This document shows positions 23,721-32,379 of a DNA stretch of 34,796 bases, piece after piece. The DNA is taken from contig DASRCB010000398.1 of NCBI GenBank assembly GCA_035653295.1, forward strand, positions 1 to 34,796. The letters are read 5' to 3'. Each line of letters opens with the position of its first letter. Positions within the stretch are counted from its first letter, which is position 1. A program made the translations under genes and the position numbers. This DNA is from DASRCB01 sp035653295 (GTDB lineage: Bacteria; Acidobacteriota; Terriglobia; Bryobacterales; Bryobacteraceae). The notes under the pieces are model-generated. The model had not been told where the DNA came from, ran no database searches, and saw nothing but the letters and a program-made list of their open reading frames with translations.

Positions 23721-25532
23721 TCATCGGGTGACGAAGACAGGGTAGGAGGGTATCTCGCCCTGGAGTAGTTTGCCGAGGAGCCGGGCCTGGATGTCGAGCA
23801 TGCGGCGGTAGGTGACGCGGTATTCGAACAGTGGATGGGTGGCCATGGTGTCCATGCGGAGCTCGTAGGCGCGGAAGAAGCCTTTGCGGCCCTCGGGTTT
23901 GAGGGCCACGGTATCGGCCACCTGAATGAAGTCGGATGGCGTGACCATGCGGTTATTGATGGCGGCGATCACGGCCGAGTCGACGATCAGAGGGCGGAAG
24001 GGCTCCATGAGGTCGAGCGCGAGCGCGGCGCGGCCGTAGCGGGGCTGATGGTAGAAGCCCATCATGGGATCGAAGCCGACGGCGTAGCAGGCGATGGTGA
24101 AGTCCTTCACGAGCAGGCTGTATCCCAGCGACAGGAGCGCGTTGACAGCGTCGCGCGGCGGCCGGCGGTTGCGGCCGTTGAAATCGAACTGGAAGATGGC
24201 GGGCAGGGTTTCGTCGGGCTCGGTTTTGATGAGGCCCGCAAAGGCGCCGAAGTAGAGGCGGGCGGCGTTGCCTTCGATTCCGAGGAGTTCGTCGAGAGCT
24301 TCGCAGTCGGCGGCGCGCGCGGCCATCTGTTTGAGCTGAGCGAGGACGCGCGGGTCGGGCTCGATGTGATTGCGGAGCAGGAGCGTGCGCTGGTTTTTCA
24401 CCTTGGCTTCGGTGAGCGATGCAGCGAGCCGGCGACAGAACCACGGCTGCTGCGCCATGGCGTATTGGGTCTGGCGGAGGAACACGTTTTTCGTGCACAT
24501 GCCCGAGGTGATGCCATAGAACCAGCCGCCCATGGAGAAGTAGCAGACGGGGACGTCCATCTCGCAGAGGGACTGTACGGCTTGGGTGGTGATCTGAATA
24601 TTGCCGAGCAGGCTGAGCTGGCAGATGTCGTTGAGGCGGACCTCTTCGAGGGTTTTGTCGCGGTCCTTAATTTGGAGCACGGCGCCGGAGCGGCCGACGC
24701 GCAGGCCCTGGGTGTTGAGGTAGACCGGCCGGCGGTCCTCCCGCGCGGTGACAAGGCGGCGGACTTCGGTGGCGGCGCGTTTGCGGGGCGCGGGGGCTTC
24801 GCCGGCAGTGAAGAGCGTGAGCTGTTCGGCGTCGGGTTCGGGTTCGGGCTGGCCGAGACGGTTGACCTCATCGGGCAGGCAGACGGGAGCGAGCGAGCAG
24901 CCGGCGCATTTGGGCGAAGATTCGAGGGGCGGCGGGCGGAGGCCGCTGCGGGCCAGCGCCCAGGCGTTCTCGATGGCGCGGCGAGTTTCGGCGAGGGTGC
25001 TGTCATCGAAGATGACGCGCACGCGCTGGCGGGTGGACTGGTAATAGACGATGCCTTCCTCGACGCGATAGCCATTGGCGCGGAGGACGAGGGCCTGGAC
25101 GCCGAGCTGGACGCGGTCTTCGGGCCACGTGGAGAGCGCGCCGTCTTCTTCGCGCGGGCGGCCGTGTTTGTAGTCGACGGGGATGACGGCGCCGGTCGCG
25201 GTATCGGCTTCGAGGAGGTCGAGTTTGGCGGTGATGTGGAGAGTTTCATCGGAGAGGGTGATGGAGCGGGTGTGGATGGGCTGCTCCTGTTCGCCGGCTT
25301 CCGCTTTGGCGAGGTCGGCGGGTTTGGGGAGGCCTTTGCCGGGGCGGTCGACGCGGGCGTGCTGGGCGGCGCCTTCGACCGTGTCGGCGCTTTCGACGAA
25401 GATGCCGTCGATCCATTCGTAGAAGAACAGGCGGGGGCAGTAGACGAACTCGTTGACCATGCGGGCGGGGAGGTAGTCGGGGAGGACGCGGAGCGGGTTC
25501 TGTGCGGCGGTTGCGAGTGGGGCGGTGGCCAT
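23721..25532 (-). CDS. cas4-cas1: Cas4-Cas1 fusion, CRISPR adaptation
   Basis: The product has 603 residues from ATG 25530-25532, 14 bases after the cas2 stop. An upstream open frame is cas2 shadow. Residues 1-228 are Cas4: Cys32 in VYCPR, Asp105, D120-Y-K122 (usually E-x-K) and the cluster Cys209, Cys212, Cys218, which with Cys32 should hold an iron-sulfur centre. From about 268 it is Cas1 (PVYLNTQGLRVG) with metal ligands Glu420 in GIEGNAARLYFG, His495 in GFYHQPR and Glu510 in DLMEPFRP. Cas4-Cas1 fusions are characteristic of type I-G (formerly I-U), where Cas4 trims prespacers and selects the PAM. It works with Cas2, encoded just upstream. All key residues appear present. Confidence 0.96.
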   Translation of the reverse strand: MATAPLATAAQNPLRVLPDYLPARMVNEFVYCPRLFFYEWIDGIFVESADTVEGAAQHARVDRPGKGLPKPADLAKAEAGEQEQPIHTRSITLSDETLHITAKLDLLEADTATGAVIPVDYKHGRPREEDGALSTWPEDRVQLGVQALVLRANGYRVEEGIVYYQSTRQRVRVIFDDSTLAETRRAIENAWALARSGLRPPPLESSPKCAGCSLAPVCLPDEVNRLGQPEPEPDAEQLTLFTAGEAPAPRKRAATEVRRLVTAREDRRPVYLNTQGLRVGRSGAVLQIKDRDKTLEEVRLNDICQLSLLGNIQITTQAVQSLCEMDVPVCYFSMGGWFYGITSGMCTKNVFLRQTQYAMAQQPWFCRRLAASLTEAKVKNQRTLLLRNHIEPDPRVLAQLKQMAARAADCEALDELLGIEGNAARLYFGAFAGLIKTEPDETLPAIFQFDFNGRNRRPPRDAVNALLSLGYSLLVKDFTIACYAVGFDPMMGFYHQPRYGRAALALDLMEPFRPLIVDSAVIAAINNRMVTPSDFIQVADTVALKPEGRKGFFRAYELRMDTMATHPLFEYRVTYRRMLDIQARLLGKLLQGEIPSYPVFVTR

Positions 25533-25546
25533 ATGCGGGGCTCCGG

Positions 25547-25837
25547 TCAGACGATGACGCAGGGGGCGTCGATGGGCGAGTAGGGTTTGCCGAGGGAGGT
25601 GATGACGCGGTCGCCGCGGCCTTCGGCGGGGCCGAGGTCGACGAAGAGGACCTGGTCGCGACGGTGGTCGATGATGGCGGCGAGCTCGGCGCGGAGGCGG
25701 GCGAGGTCGCGTGGGGTGAGCTGGCACTCGAAGACGGAGTACTGGAGGTGGTCGCCCCAGGCGCGGCAGGTTTGGAAGACGCGGCGGAGGCGTTTGTCGT
25801 CGGTGATGTCGTAGGCGACGAGGTAAGAGGAGCGCAT
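25547..25837 (-). CDS. cas2: Cas2, CRISPR adaptation
   Basis: This 96-residue protein has the ferredoxin-like Cas2 pattern: YLVAYDITDDKRLRRVFQTC with the usual Asp10, QYSVFECQLTPRDLARL and DQVLFVDLG. It starts at ATG 25835-25837, seven bases after the csb3 stop. It bridges Cas1 dimers in the integrase complex. The C-terminal tail (ITSLGKPYSPID) is typical in length for Cas2 next to Cas1 fusions. Confidence 0.96.
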   Translation of the reverse strand: MRSSYLVAYDITDDKRLRRVFQTCRAWGDHLQYSVFECQLTPRDLARLRAELAAIIDHRRDQVLFVDLGPAEGRGDRVITSLGKPYSPIDAPCVIV

Positions 25838-25843
25838 GGGATG

Positions 25844-26779
25844 TTAGAGCAATGCGACCGATGGACTGAAATTCCGGTACTTCCCTTCTGTGAAGCGTGT
25901 TGCACGGAAGATCTGGACGACGCCGCGTTGTTGAAGGCGCCGAAGTTCCTGGCGCTGGTTTTCGTCGTCCTTGCGCTCTTTGCCCATCAGCGCGAGCAGC
26001 GAGGCAACAGTTGCGTACTCGAGCGGGTCAGACCAAACCGGGCAATGTACGCTGCTATCTGAATCGAACGCGATCGTGTGAAGGCGATTGCGGAGGCGTG
26101 GCATCGTCGGGAATAGCGGTAGAGCTTCGATCGCAAGGCGATTTGCGCCGCGGACGGTCCGGATCGGGTCAGTCGATGGATCTTCCGCCCGAAGCGCATG
26201 CGGGCGATAGTCGTTTGGGTCCCAGCGCATCGAGGGTTTTTCGTCTGAGTATTCCCAAGCTTCGAACAGCGCAGTGAACAGGTGTTCCGCCGTAGTTGAT
26301 TCATGCAGATCGCGCATGAACCCCAAAAAATGCTGGTGACCCGCTCCGCTCATTGTGCGGAACTCGGTATCAGCGATGATCTGCTTCGGGCCCTTCGCCA
26401 TAGAGGCATCGGATCCGAAGGCGGCGAGGAAGTCGAGCGCGCGTAGAGCATCAGCCCGGCCTTGCCGCGCGGCCGTGACAGCGTTTTGCGCGTGATCCCT
26501 GAACTCGTCGGGAGCAATGTTCAGATCGTCAGCGATCGCCCAGGCGGGGTTTACGTCTGCGGTGAGCGCCTCATGAAGCGCAGAGGTGAGGTCGTCCGCG
26601 GTCGCGATTGAGGAGTGGTGAACGACTGGAGCCCACCAGCTGGGCGCCTCGGTCCAACTCATTCGCACGTCCGCGTCCGGCTCTGCGATTCTCAGGGTTC
26701 GGAGGACACCGAGCGCGGCCATGTAGCCGAGCAGGTTGGCCGCGTCGAGACCTGGCAGCTCAATTCGATGCAGCGGCAA
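25844..26779 (-). CDS. csb3: Csb3, large-subunit-like protein of type I-G Cascade
   Basis: The 311-residue product is read from TTG 26777-26779, chosen because GGAGGA lies five bases upstream. Longer starts to 26857 would lie deep inside cas3. The N-terminus reads IELPGLDAANLLGYMAALGV, then LRTL, the G-x-x-P/A-x-x-x-LGLLR-type motif shared by Csb3/Cas8u2 proteins. Most of the rest is helical (DALRALDFLAAFGSDASMAK), as expected for a Cas8-type subunit that recognises the PAM. Position between cas3 and cas2 fits type I-G. Csx17 is the alternative name for longer homologues in other variants. Confidence 0.8.
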   Translation of the reverse strand: MPLHRIELPGLDAANLLGYMAALGVLRTLRIAEPDADVRMSWTEAPSWWAPVVHHSSIATADDLTSALHEALTADVNPAWAIADDLNIAPDEFRDHAQNAVTAARQGRADALRALDFLAAFGSDASMAKGPKQIIADTEFRTMSGAGHQHFLGFMRDLHESTTAEHLFTALFEAWEYSDEKPSMRWDPNDYRPHALRAEDPSTDPIRTVRGANRLAIEALPLFPTMPRLRNRLHTIAFDSDSSVHCPVWSDPLEYATVASLLALMGKERKDDENQRQELRRLQQRGVVQIFRATRFTEGKYRNFSPSVALL

Positions 26780-29609
26780 GGCTTTCCTCCTTTTCGTCTT
26801 CTCGGGTTTCCTCGAACTCGCTTTGCCGCTGGTCTGCGAGGCGGACAAGAGTTTCAAGGAACGCGAGCCCCCACCAGCCGTATCGGCGAGTGAGCCTCCA
26901 GAAGCGTTCGCTGACTCCTGATGCGGCGGATTCGAGGCGATGCCGACTCGAAGCGGTCAATGTTTCCCACTCGACTGTGACCGGCGCGGAGTCGTGGACA
27001 ACAGGAGCAAACGGGCGGCAACGCCCGTGGTGACTGGCGACAAGATGCAGAAGCAGGTCGCCATCGATGTCATACGGTAATCCGCTGAAGGCTGACAGGA
27101 GCGCTACGGACTGCACTTCGTGGCGGCCTCCCCGAGGGTAGCCGGCCCGTTCGCGGGCGCGGCGGAGGGCGTTGCGATCCCGTCCGTTGGACTTCGATTT
27201 TGCCAGCAGTTCATCCGAGCTGGAAACCGGCATGCCGTCACGCAGCCAGGACTGAAACCGCGGGTCGGCTTTGCCGATGTCGTGATAACGAGCGGCGAGC
27301 CGGATCGTTTCCGCGAGGTCGTCTGGAAGGCCCAGCGCCGTCGCATAGGTGAGGGCGCGATGTGCGCATTGTTCCAGATGCCGTGCGAGCTCCACATTCT
27401 CGGTGAAGCTTGCGCTGTTTGATTCCTGTTCGAGCTCGCCGCGGCCGGCGACCGCCGTGAGTTGTCGGATGCCGTTCTCGTCCGTGCTCGGCATTCGGAA
27501 CGGCCGGAGGCGGCCTTTGCCCAGCAAATGCGCGATGTTGCTGATTGGCGGTGGAGCCCATTTTGCGAGTTGCCCGAGCAGGGATGAGATTGTGGTGTTG
27601 GTTTCGGCAGTTCGGAGTTCATCGACAATGCGGAGGCATTCAGGGCCTGCATCCCTCCACTGCGCGACGACTGGATTATCGAGTCGTAACGTCGGATGAC
27701 GCCGTGCTGCGGAAACCAGATCGGCGCAGTCTGTAACCGGCTCTGTGCTGCCTGGATTCCAACCCCATTGATCACAGCCGCCGTAAGAGCAGGGCACGAC
27801 GATGATGTCTCCAGGCCGGATCTTGGGCTCGTCGGGACGATCTTCCTGGCGCGACGACCAGTTCAGGAATGCGCGGCGGGTTCTTGGAAGTTGGCGGTTG
27901 TCGGCTGTCCCTTCTATATCCGCAACGTCGCTTGATTCGGTTGGTTCGTCGGATAGCCAGTTTCGAACGTCCCACAGCGGGACGGGGAGCATTTCCTCAG
28001 GCCATGGCGGCACTCGCGCGACCAGGTCGCGCCAGTCGGAGGTGTTTTTCTGGTCGAGGTCGGCGCGCCAAACGACATATACATCCGGATGACCGGACTG
28101 CGGGCCGTGGAGGAACAGCGCGGGATCGGGCTCGGTTGCGGGCTGGGGCGACGTTTCCGCCAGGCGATCGAGGTGTTGCGGGAAGAGAACGGGCGCGTGG
28201 GGGCGCGCCATGCACATTTGATGGCGATCCGGCCCTGTAGTCAGCAGCGAACGAAGCGACCGAACGCTCATGTCGATGACAGGAGGCCTGCGTCCCTTCG
28301 CCTTTGTGGCGTGTTCCTTCAGCCATTGCCCAGTTCTCGGCATCGCGCCGCCGTAAACCTTGTCCTCATACTTGGAGGCCGTCTGATCTTTTTGGGCAAT
28401 GATGGCTGCCGGCGCAGGAATGTCGCGGCCTGCGCGGTTCAGGCGGCCGAACCTCTGCTCGAGGGCATCAATGCTGGCGATTTCCGTGACCAGTGCATCG
28501 AAGTCGATGTCAGCGCCTACTTCGATGCACTGGGTGGCGACCACGAATATCGGCCTCGACGGTTCCGACGCACGGCCGAACCTGACCTTCGGTTCGAGGT
28601 CGCTCCAAAGCGCCTGACGGTCAAACGGACGGGATCGGCCCGTGAGCAGTTCAGCATCGCTGTCCTCCTCCCGTTTGAGGCGAGCATGAATGCGGCGCGC
28701 GGTAGCGACTCGATTCACGACCACGCCGATGGCCCGCGCTCCGGATTTCGCCATTGAGCTGGCTTCAGCGACGGCGGCGTCGATGAGCGGCTCGAAGCCG
28801 CCGTCTTCTTCTGGGGCGGCGACCAGGACGAGTCGAGCTGGCTTGGAAGCATTCCAGCGTTTGCTCAGGAGCTGGTCGGACCAGTCGGCGTCTTTTTCCC
28901 GGAATACGTTGCTTGTTGCTCGCGGAGTTGCAGACATCTCGATTACGCGGAGGCCTCCGGGCGCCGCATGTCTCTCGGCCCATTGCCGAAAATCGGAAAC
29001 GGCTTCGACGGTTTCGACGAACGGCTGGGATATGTGCGCTTCATCGACGATGATGAGCGAATCATTGGCGGCGAGGGCGGCGCGAATCGGCCAGTTATGA
29101 GGCGAGCGAGAGCCGTATGCGCGGAATAACAAGCTCGAGCCGATTTGGTCGACGGTGGAGCAACATACTGTGGGCAGCAGCGGTGAACGGGTCCACGCGC
29201 TGTCAGTGGCAGTGCCGCCGCGCAGTGTGGCAACGCAGAGCGGAGCCTGTTCCGGATCCGCATCGGGTCCGGCGAGCGCCCACAGCGCATCGGCGACCGC
29301 TCGGGCGGGTGTTCCTGATGGCGGTTTCGCCAGAATGTCCCGGAGTGTTTCGGCGCGGCGGGCGGCTTCATCGACCACGATTCTGCGGTCGACGACAAAG
29401 AAGATCCGCCTTGCGGCACCGGCTGCACCGGCAGCGAGACCGAACAGGGCGATGTCGATCAGCGCCGTTTTTCCGGATGCTGTAGGAAGTGCTATGGACG
29501 CGGGCCATCGCCCCTGAAGCACCTGCGCGGCCAGTTCGGTTTGCCACGGAAACGGTTTGTTTCCGTGAACTTGTTCGAAGAAGGCATCGAAGAGGCCGGG
29601 GGTGATCAT
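26760..29609 (-). CDS. cas3: Cas3 helicase-nuclease with C-terminal HD domain
   Basis: This 949-residue protein is a superfamily 2 helicase first: Walker A at 41-48 (LPTASGKT), DEAH at 189-192, SATP at 226-229, and motif VI in the QRFGRLNRAGR stretch. The HD nuclease is at the C-terminal end: ARYHDIGKADPRF with His-Asp at 776-777, SHHG at about 859-862 and VRLADQRQS at about 922-930. Having HD after the helicase is the type I-G arrangement, opposite to most type I systems. The start overlaps the csb2 stop (ATGA at 29606-29609), and the stop lies inside the start region of csb3. It degrades target DNA after Cascade binding. No defect was seen. Confidence 0.96.
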   Translation of the reverse strand: MITPGLFDAFFEQVHGNKPFPWQTELAAQVLQGRWPASIALPTASGKTALIDIALFGLAAGAAGAARRIFFVVDRRIVVDEAARRAETLRDILAKPPSGTPARAVADALWALAGPDADPEQAPLCVATLRGGTATDSAWTRSPLLPTVCCSTVDQIGSSLLFRAYGSRSPHNWPIRAALAANDSLIIVDEAHISQPFVETVEAVSDFRQWAERHAAPGGLRVIEMSATPRATSNVFREKDADWSDQLLSKRWNASKPARLVLVAAPEEDGGFEPLIDAAVAEASSMAKSGARAIGVVVNRVATARRIHARLKREEDSDAELLTGRSRPFDRQALWSDLEPKVRFGRASEPSRPIFVVATQCIEVGADIDFDALVTEIASIDALEQRFGRLNRAGRDIPAPAAIIAQKDQTASKYEDKVYGGAMPRTGQWLKEHATKAKGRRPPVIDMSVRSLRSLLTTGPDRHQMCMARPHAPVLFPQHLDRLAETSPQPATEPDPALFLHGPQSGHPDVYVVWRADLDQKNTSDWRDLVARVPPWPEEMLPVPLWDVRNWLSDEPTESSDVADIEGTADNRQLPRTRRAFLNWSSRQEDRPDEPKIRPGDIIVVPCSYGGCDQWGWNPGSTEPVTDCADLVSAARRHPTLRLDNPVVAQWRDAGPECLRIVDELRTAETNTTISSLLGQLAKWAPPPISNIAHLLGKGRLRPFRMPSTDENGIRQLTAVAGRGELEQESNSASFTENVELARHLEQCAHRALTYATALGLPDDLAETIRLAARYHDIGKADPRFQSWLRDGMPVSSSDELLAKSKSNGRDRNALRRARERAGYPRGGRHEVQSVALLSAFSGLPYDIDGDLLLHLVASHHGRCRPFAPVVHDSAPVTVEWETLTASSRHRLESAASGVSERFWRLTRRYGWWGLAFLETLVRLADQRQSEFEETREDEKEESLAAASN

Positions 29610-31027
29610 AGTCTCTGCTCCGGGAAAGGACGGAAGAGGCCGTAGCCGTAGTAGCGACCGGCGCCGGCGATGACGGGACCGCTAATGGGCCGCTCAAACG
29701 TAACCAGCGCGTGAATGTGGAAACGTTGCGGCTTGCCCGGACGAGCCGGCGCGGGTGGGAAGGCGGGAGCTGGCGGAGCGCCGCGGACAACAGAGTCCTT
29801 GAGCAGGCTCACGCAAACGGGCGGTGGGAACCCGACTCGCTCGAAGGAGGCCCGTACGGTTTCCTGCGCCTCTTCGCCCCAGGGGTCACGAGGATAGCGG
29901 TCGAAAACGTACGGAGTAACAGTGGCCCATTGCTGGCTTGGGCGCGTCCAGGTTTCGGGTTGCAGGTTGTAGTTTGGCTCCTCGAGGTCGGGCCGCTCGA
30001 CGCGCCACGAGCCGAAAGGCATCCCAAGCTCGCGGACCTGCGCCAAGGTTGTGAGGACCAGGTTTCGTTCGCCAGTTGTGAGCGTGTGCGGAAGGAGGAC
30101 GGCAACACCTCCGAGATCGCCCGTTGCGTGCGGCGAGCCTGTGAAGGATAGCGCAGCGAAGGCGACGTGCGGACGTTCGCTTCGAAGCGGCTGGCCGTCG
30201 GTGCTTTCCGGAGCGTGGCCGCTGATTACCTCGGATGGAGGCTGCGGCGCCAGTTTCAGGAGGGCGCCGCGCAGTGCCGACGTAACAGAGAATGTGGCCA
30301 GAAGGCCAGCTCGTTCGCCTTCCGCGCGGCGGAGAATGGACATCTCACGGAAAAGGCCCTGAACGGGCGGTTCCCCCGTTTGCGGGCGCCGACTCGTGAA
30401 CAGGGCTGTTCGGCCGCGCGATGGGCGATGTACCTTCGACCCGGTCTCGCTGAATCGGCGGTAGCTGGCCTCAAGCGAGACCAGCCGGCCTTGGCCGACT
30501 ATGCGCATTCGACGGGCGCGCGGTCCGTCGCCAGGAATAAGCGTTTCGAGCTGATTTGGAACATGGTTGCTAATTTCGGCGCTAATGAGGCTGGCGGAAT
30601 GGCCGAGTGATGGCGTGCGGCGCAGCAGCAGGTCCATCGGACGCCGGAGATGGTCCGGGATCGATTGCGGCCAGACGAACCAGACCTCCGAATTCTGGAG
30701 AGATGCGGACGGAAAGGTGCGTGCTTTTCTTGGGCGCTCGTCAGGTAGCGTTTCGACTCCGGCGCTGTCGTTCACCGGGACGTACGCATTCACGATGGCG
30801 CGCGGTGAGTGCGGTTGGTAATGAATGGCGGCGGGCGGCTGTTTTTCTAGCCATTCGAGCGCGGGGCGAAGTTCGACCTCGGCGCCGCCTTCGGCCCATG
30901 AAGCGACGAGGGCAGAGTAGAACCGCGACTGATGCGGTGGCCATTCAACCGTTTGCTTCGCGTCACCTTCGTCGAACTCGGATGCGTACACGCGTCCGGT
31001 GAGGTATTGGATGCGGACTGCAAACAT
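29606..31027 (-). CDS. csb2: Csb2, Cas5-Cas6 fusion subunit
   Basis: The product has 473 residues from ATG 31025-31027, which has GGGGAG eight bases upstream and lies five bases after the csb1 stop. The start MFAVRIQYLTGRVYASEF is the Cas5-like RAMP strand. The C-terminus (HIHALVTFERPISGPVIAGA, GRYYGYGLFRPF) is the Cas6-like half with its Gly-rich loop and conserved His-x-His. In type I-G this GSU0054-type protein both processes the crRNA and caps the complex, which explains why no separate cas5 or cas6 is present. Confidence 0.9.
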   Translation of the reverse strand: MFAVRIQYLTGRVYASEFDEGDAKQTVEWPPHQSRFYSALVASWAEGGAEVELRPALEWLEKQPPAAIHYQPHSPRAIVNAYVPVNDSAGVETLPDERPRKARTFPSASLQNSEVWFVWPQSIPDHLRRPMDLLLRRTPSLGHSASLISAEISNHVPNQLETLIPGDGPRARRMRIVGQGRLVSLEASYRRFSETGSKVHRPSRGRTALFTSRRPQTGEPPVQGLFREMSILRRAEGERAGLLATFSVTSALRGALLKLAPQPPSEVISGHAPESTDGQPLRSERPHVAFAALSFTGSPHATGDLGGVAVLLPHTLTTGERNLVLTTLAQVRELGMPFGSWRVERPDLEEPNYNLQPETWTRPSQQWATVTPYVFDRYPRDPWGEEAQETVRASFERVGFPPPVCVSLLKDSVVRGAPPAPAFPPAPARPGKPQRFHIHALVTFERPISGPVIAGAGRYYGYGLFRPFPEQRL

Positions 31028-31031
31028 ACGG

Positions 31032-32279
31032 CTACTCCCCACCAGCGGCGGCCATCGACTTTTGCCGGCTCTTCCTGACGAGCAGGCGCAGATCGGCTGA
31101 GGGTGTCAGCGTCACTGGTTCGAGCGGCCAAGGGAGCCCGAGTTCGACTGCCCGCGCGGCCGCGGCTTTGAGGAGTGCGTACGCGTCGGGCGCCTGAAGA
31201 TCGAAGTCGTCGGTTTCGCCGCGTCCAACGAACTGAAATGTTCCCGGCTTGCCGTCGAGGAGACACCGGGAGCGGAGGTCGAAGCCTTCGCGATCAAGCG
31301 AGCAGACGGCCGCGAGGGCGAGAGCGGCGAGAACGGTGCGTGCCGCGTCATCGATAGTGGTTTGATCGGAATTTGCATTTTGGACTGGGAAACGGAGACG
31401 GCGCAGGGCCGCCAGGGAGAGCACGACGGTTTGTTCGGCGTAGGCCATGGTGATACCACCGTGATTCGGAACCTGCTGCTTCGTTCTGTCATCCTTGTGC
31501 GTTAAGGACGGAGTCACGTTCCCAAGGTTGATCTCCGATGCCTTGCCTTCCTTCCTGTATTTGACAGGGTTGCCCTTACCGTCCTTTTCCGCCAATGTCT
31601 CGTCCGCCGTCCACCCTCCTCCGCGACGTGCGAAGATGTCCACGCCTTCATTGACCACGGGATCGATTCGGCTGGCCGGACGCTTTCCCGTCGCAATGTC
31701 GTAGGCGACGATTTCGGACACTACTGCACGCGGCACTTTAGCGCCCAATCCTCCTCGTGGGCCTGTCGAGTCCCAAAAGCCGAAAATCAGTGCTGTCGGG
31801 CAAAGTTCGAAAACGGGTGTGGCGTTTGTCGTTCTAGCCTGATCGAGGCTGCTGCCTTTTGATGTTCGAAATGGCTTACCGTCGAATTCCGAATCGCGGA
31901 ACAGGGCATCGGTGATCCTGTGGGGTACATCGAGCGCGGTGATACGGCCGATATCCGACAGGATTGCGTCGCTCTCGCCGGCAGCGAAATCGATTTGCAC
32001 GAGTGGGAACCTGATGTCGCCCCGATCATAGGCGCGGAGCAGCGCCTGTTCCATGCGGTTAGCTGCTGATTGAACGGAGTCGAGCAGGATTGTCGAGAGT
32101 TCGACAAGCTGGCCGTTTTCGTTCACGACCTTGCGGCGTTCTTCTGCATATGTGCCGCCTTCGTATGTCGGAGGGAAGATTTTTGGATCCCCCGCGGGAC
32201 TGAGGCGTGTAACGCGACGGATCGCGGAGTATTCGCCGGTTATCGCTTTTTGAAGTCGTTCCAGAGTCAGAGCTTTCAT
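31032..32279 (-). CDS. csb1: Csb1, Cas7-type backbone of type I-G Cascade
   Basis: The 415-residue product is read from ATG 32277-32279, with AAGGA nine bases upstream. Signature parts of the GSU0053 family are seen: PPTYEGGTYAEERR, NRMEQALLR, ITALDVPHRITDALFRDSEF, GFWDSTGPRGGLGAKVPRAV and HGGITMAYAEQTVVLSLAAL. It is the RAMP subunit that coats the crRNA. It is the first of six closely packed cas genes, so expression of the operon should begin upstream, near 32280-32380 or before the small gene at 32380. Confidence 0.93.
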   Translation of the reverse strand: MKALTLERLQKAITGEYSAIRRVTRLSPAGDPKIFPPTYEGGTYAEERRKVVNENGQLVELSTILLDSVQSAANRMEQALLRAYDRGDIRFPLVQIDFAAGESDAILSDIGRITALDVPHRITDALFRDSEFDGKPFRTSKGSSLDQARTTNATPVFELCPTALIFGFWDSTGPRGGLGAKVPRAVVSEIVAYDIATGKRPASRIDPVVNEGVDIFARRGGGWTADETLAEKDGKGNPVKYRKEGKASEINLGNVTPSLTHKDDRTKQQVPNHGGITMAYAEQTVVLSLAALRRLRFPVQNANSDQTTIDDAARTVLAALALAAVCSLDREGFDLRSRCLLDGKPGTFQFVGRGETDDFDLQAPDAYALLKAAAARAVELGLPWPLEPVTLTPSADLRLLVRKSRQKSMAAAGGE

Positions 32280-32309
32280 TTTTGATCCTTGAGTTCGCAA
32301 TTATTCTCA

Positions 32310-32338
32310 CGGCTGGTCTGAGGATTTCAGACCAGCCG
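32310..32338 (-). terminator. Hairpin between the small gene and csb1
   Basis: CGGCTGGTCTGA (32310-32321) and TCAGACCAGCCG (32327-32338) form a perfect 12-bp stem with a 5-nt loop, 31 bases before the csb1 ATG and 41 after the stop of the SinR-like gene. On the minus strand it is followed by TGAGAATAATT, not a T run. It may be a weak terminator, an RNA-processing site or an attenuator in the csb1 leader. Confidence 0.55.
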
Positions 32339-32379
32339 GTTGTGTTGTGAACTATATCGCGATTTCCGCCCTGGGGGCG

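Noticed and set aside
25502..26062. Long plus-strand open frames opposite the cas genes (also 23835-25583)
   Set aside because: They are Gly/Ala/Glu-rich antisense shadows created by the GC-rich codon use of cas4-cas1 and cas2; no domain and no ribosome site.
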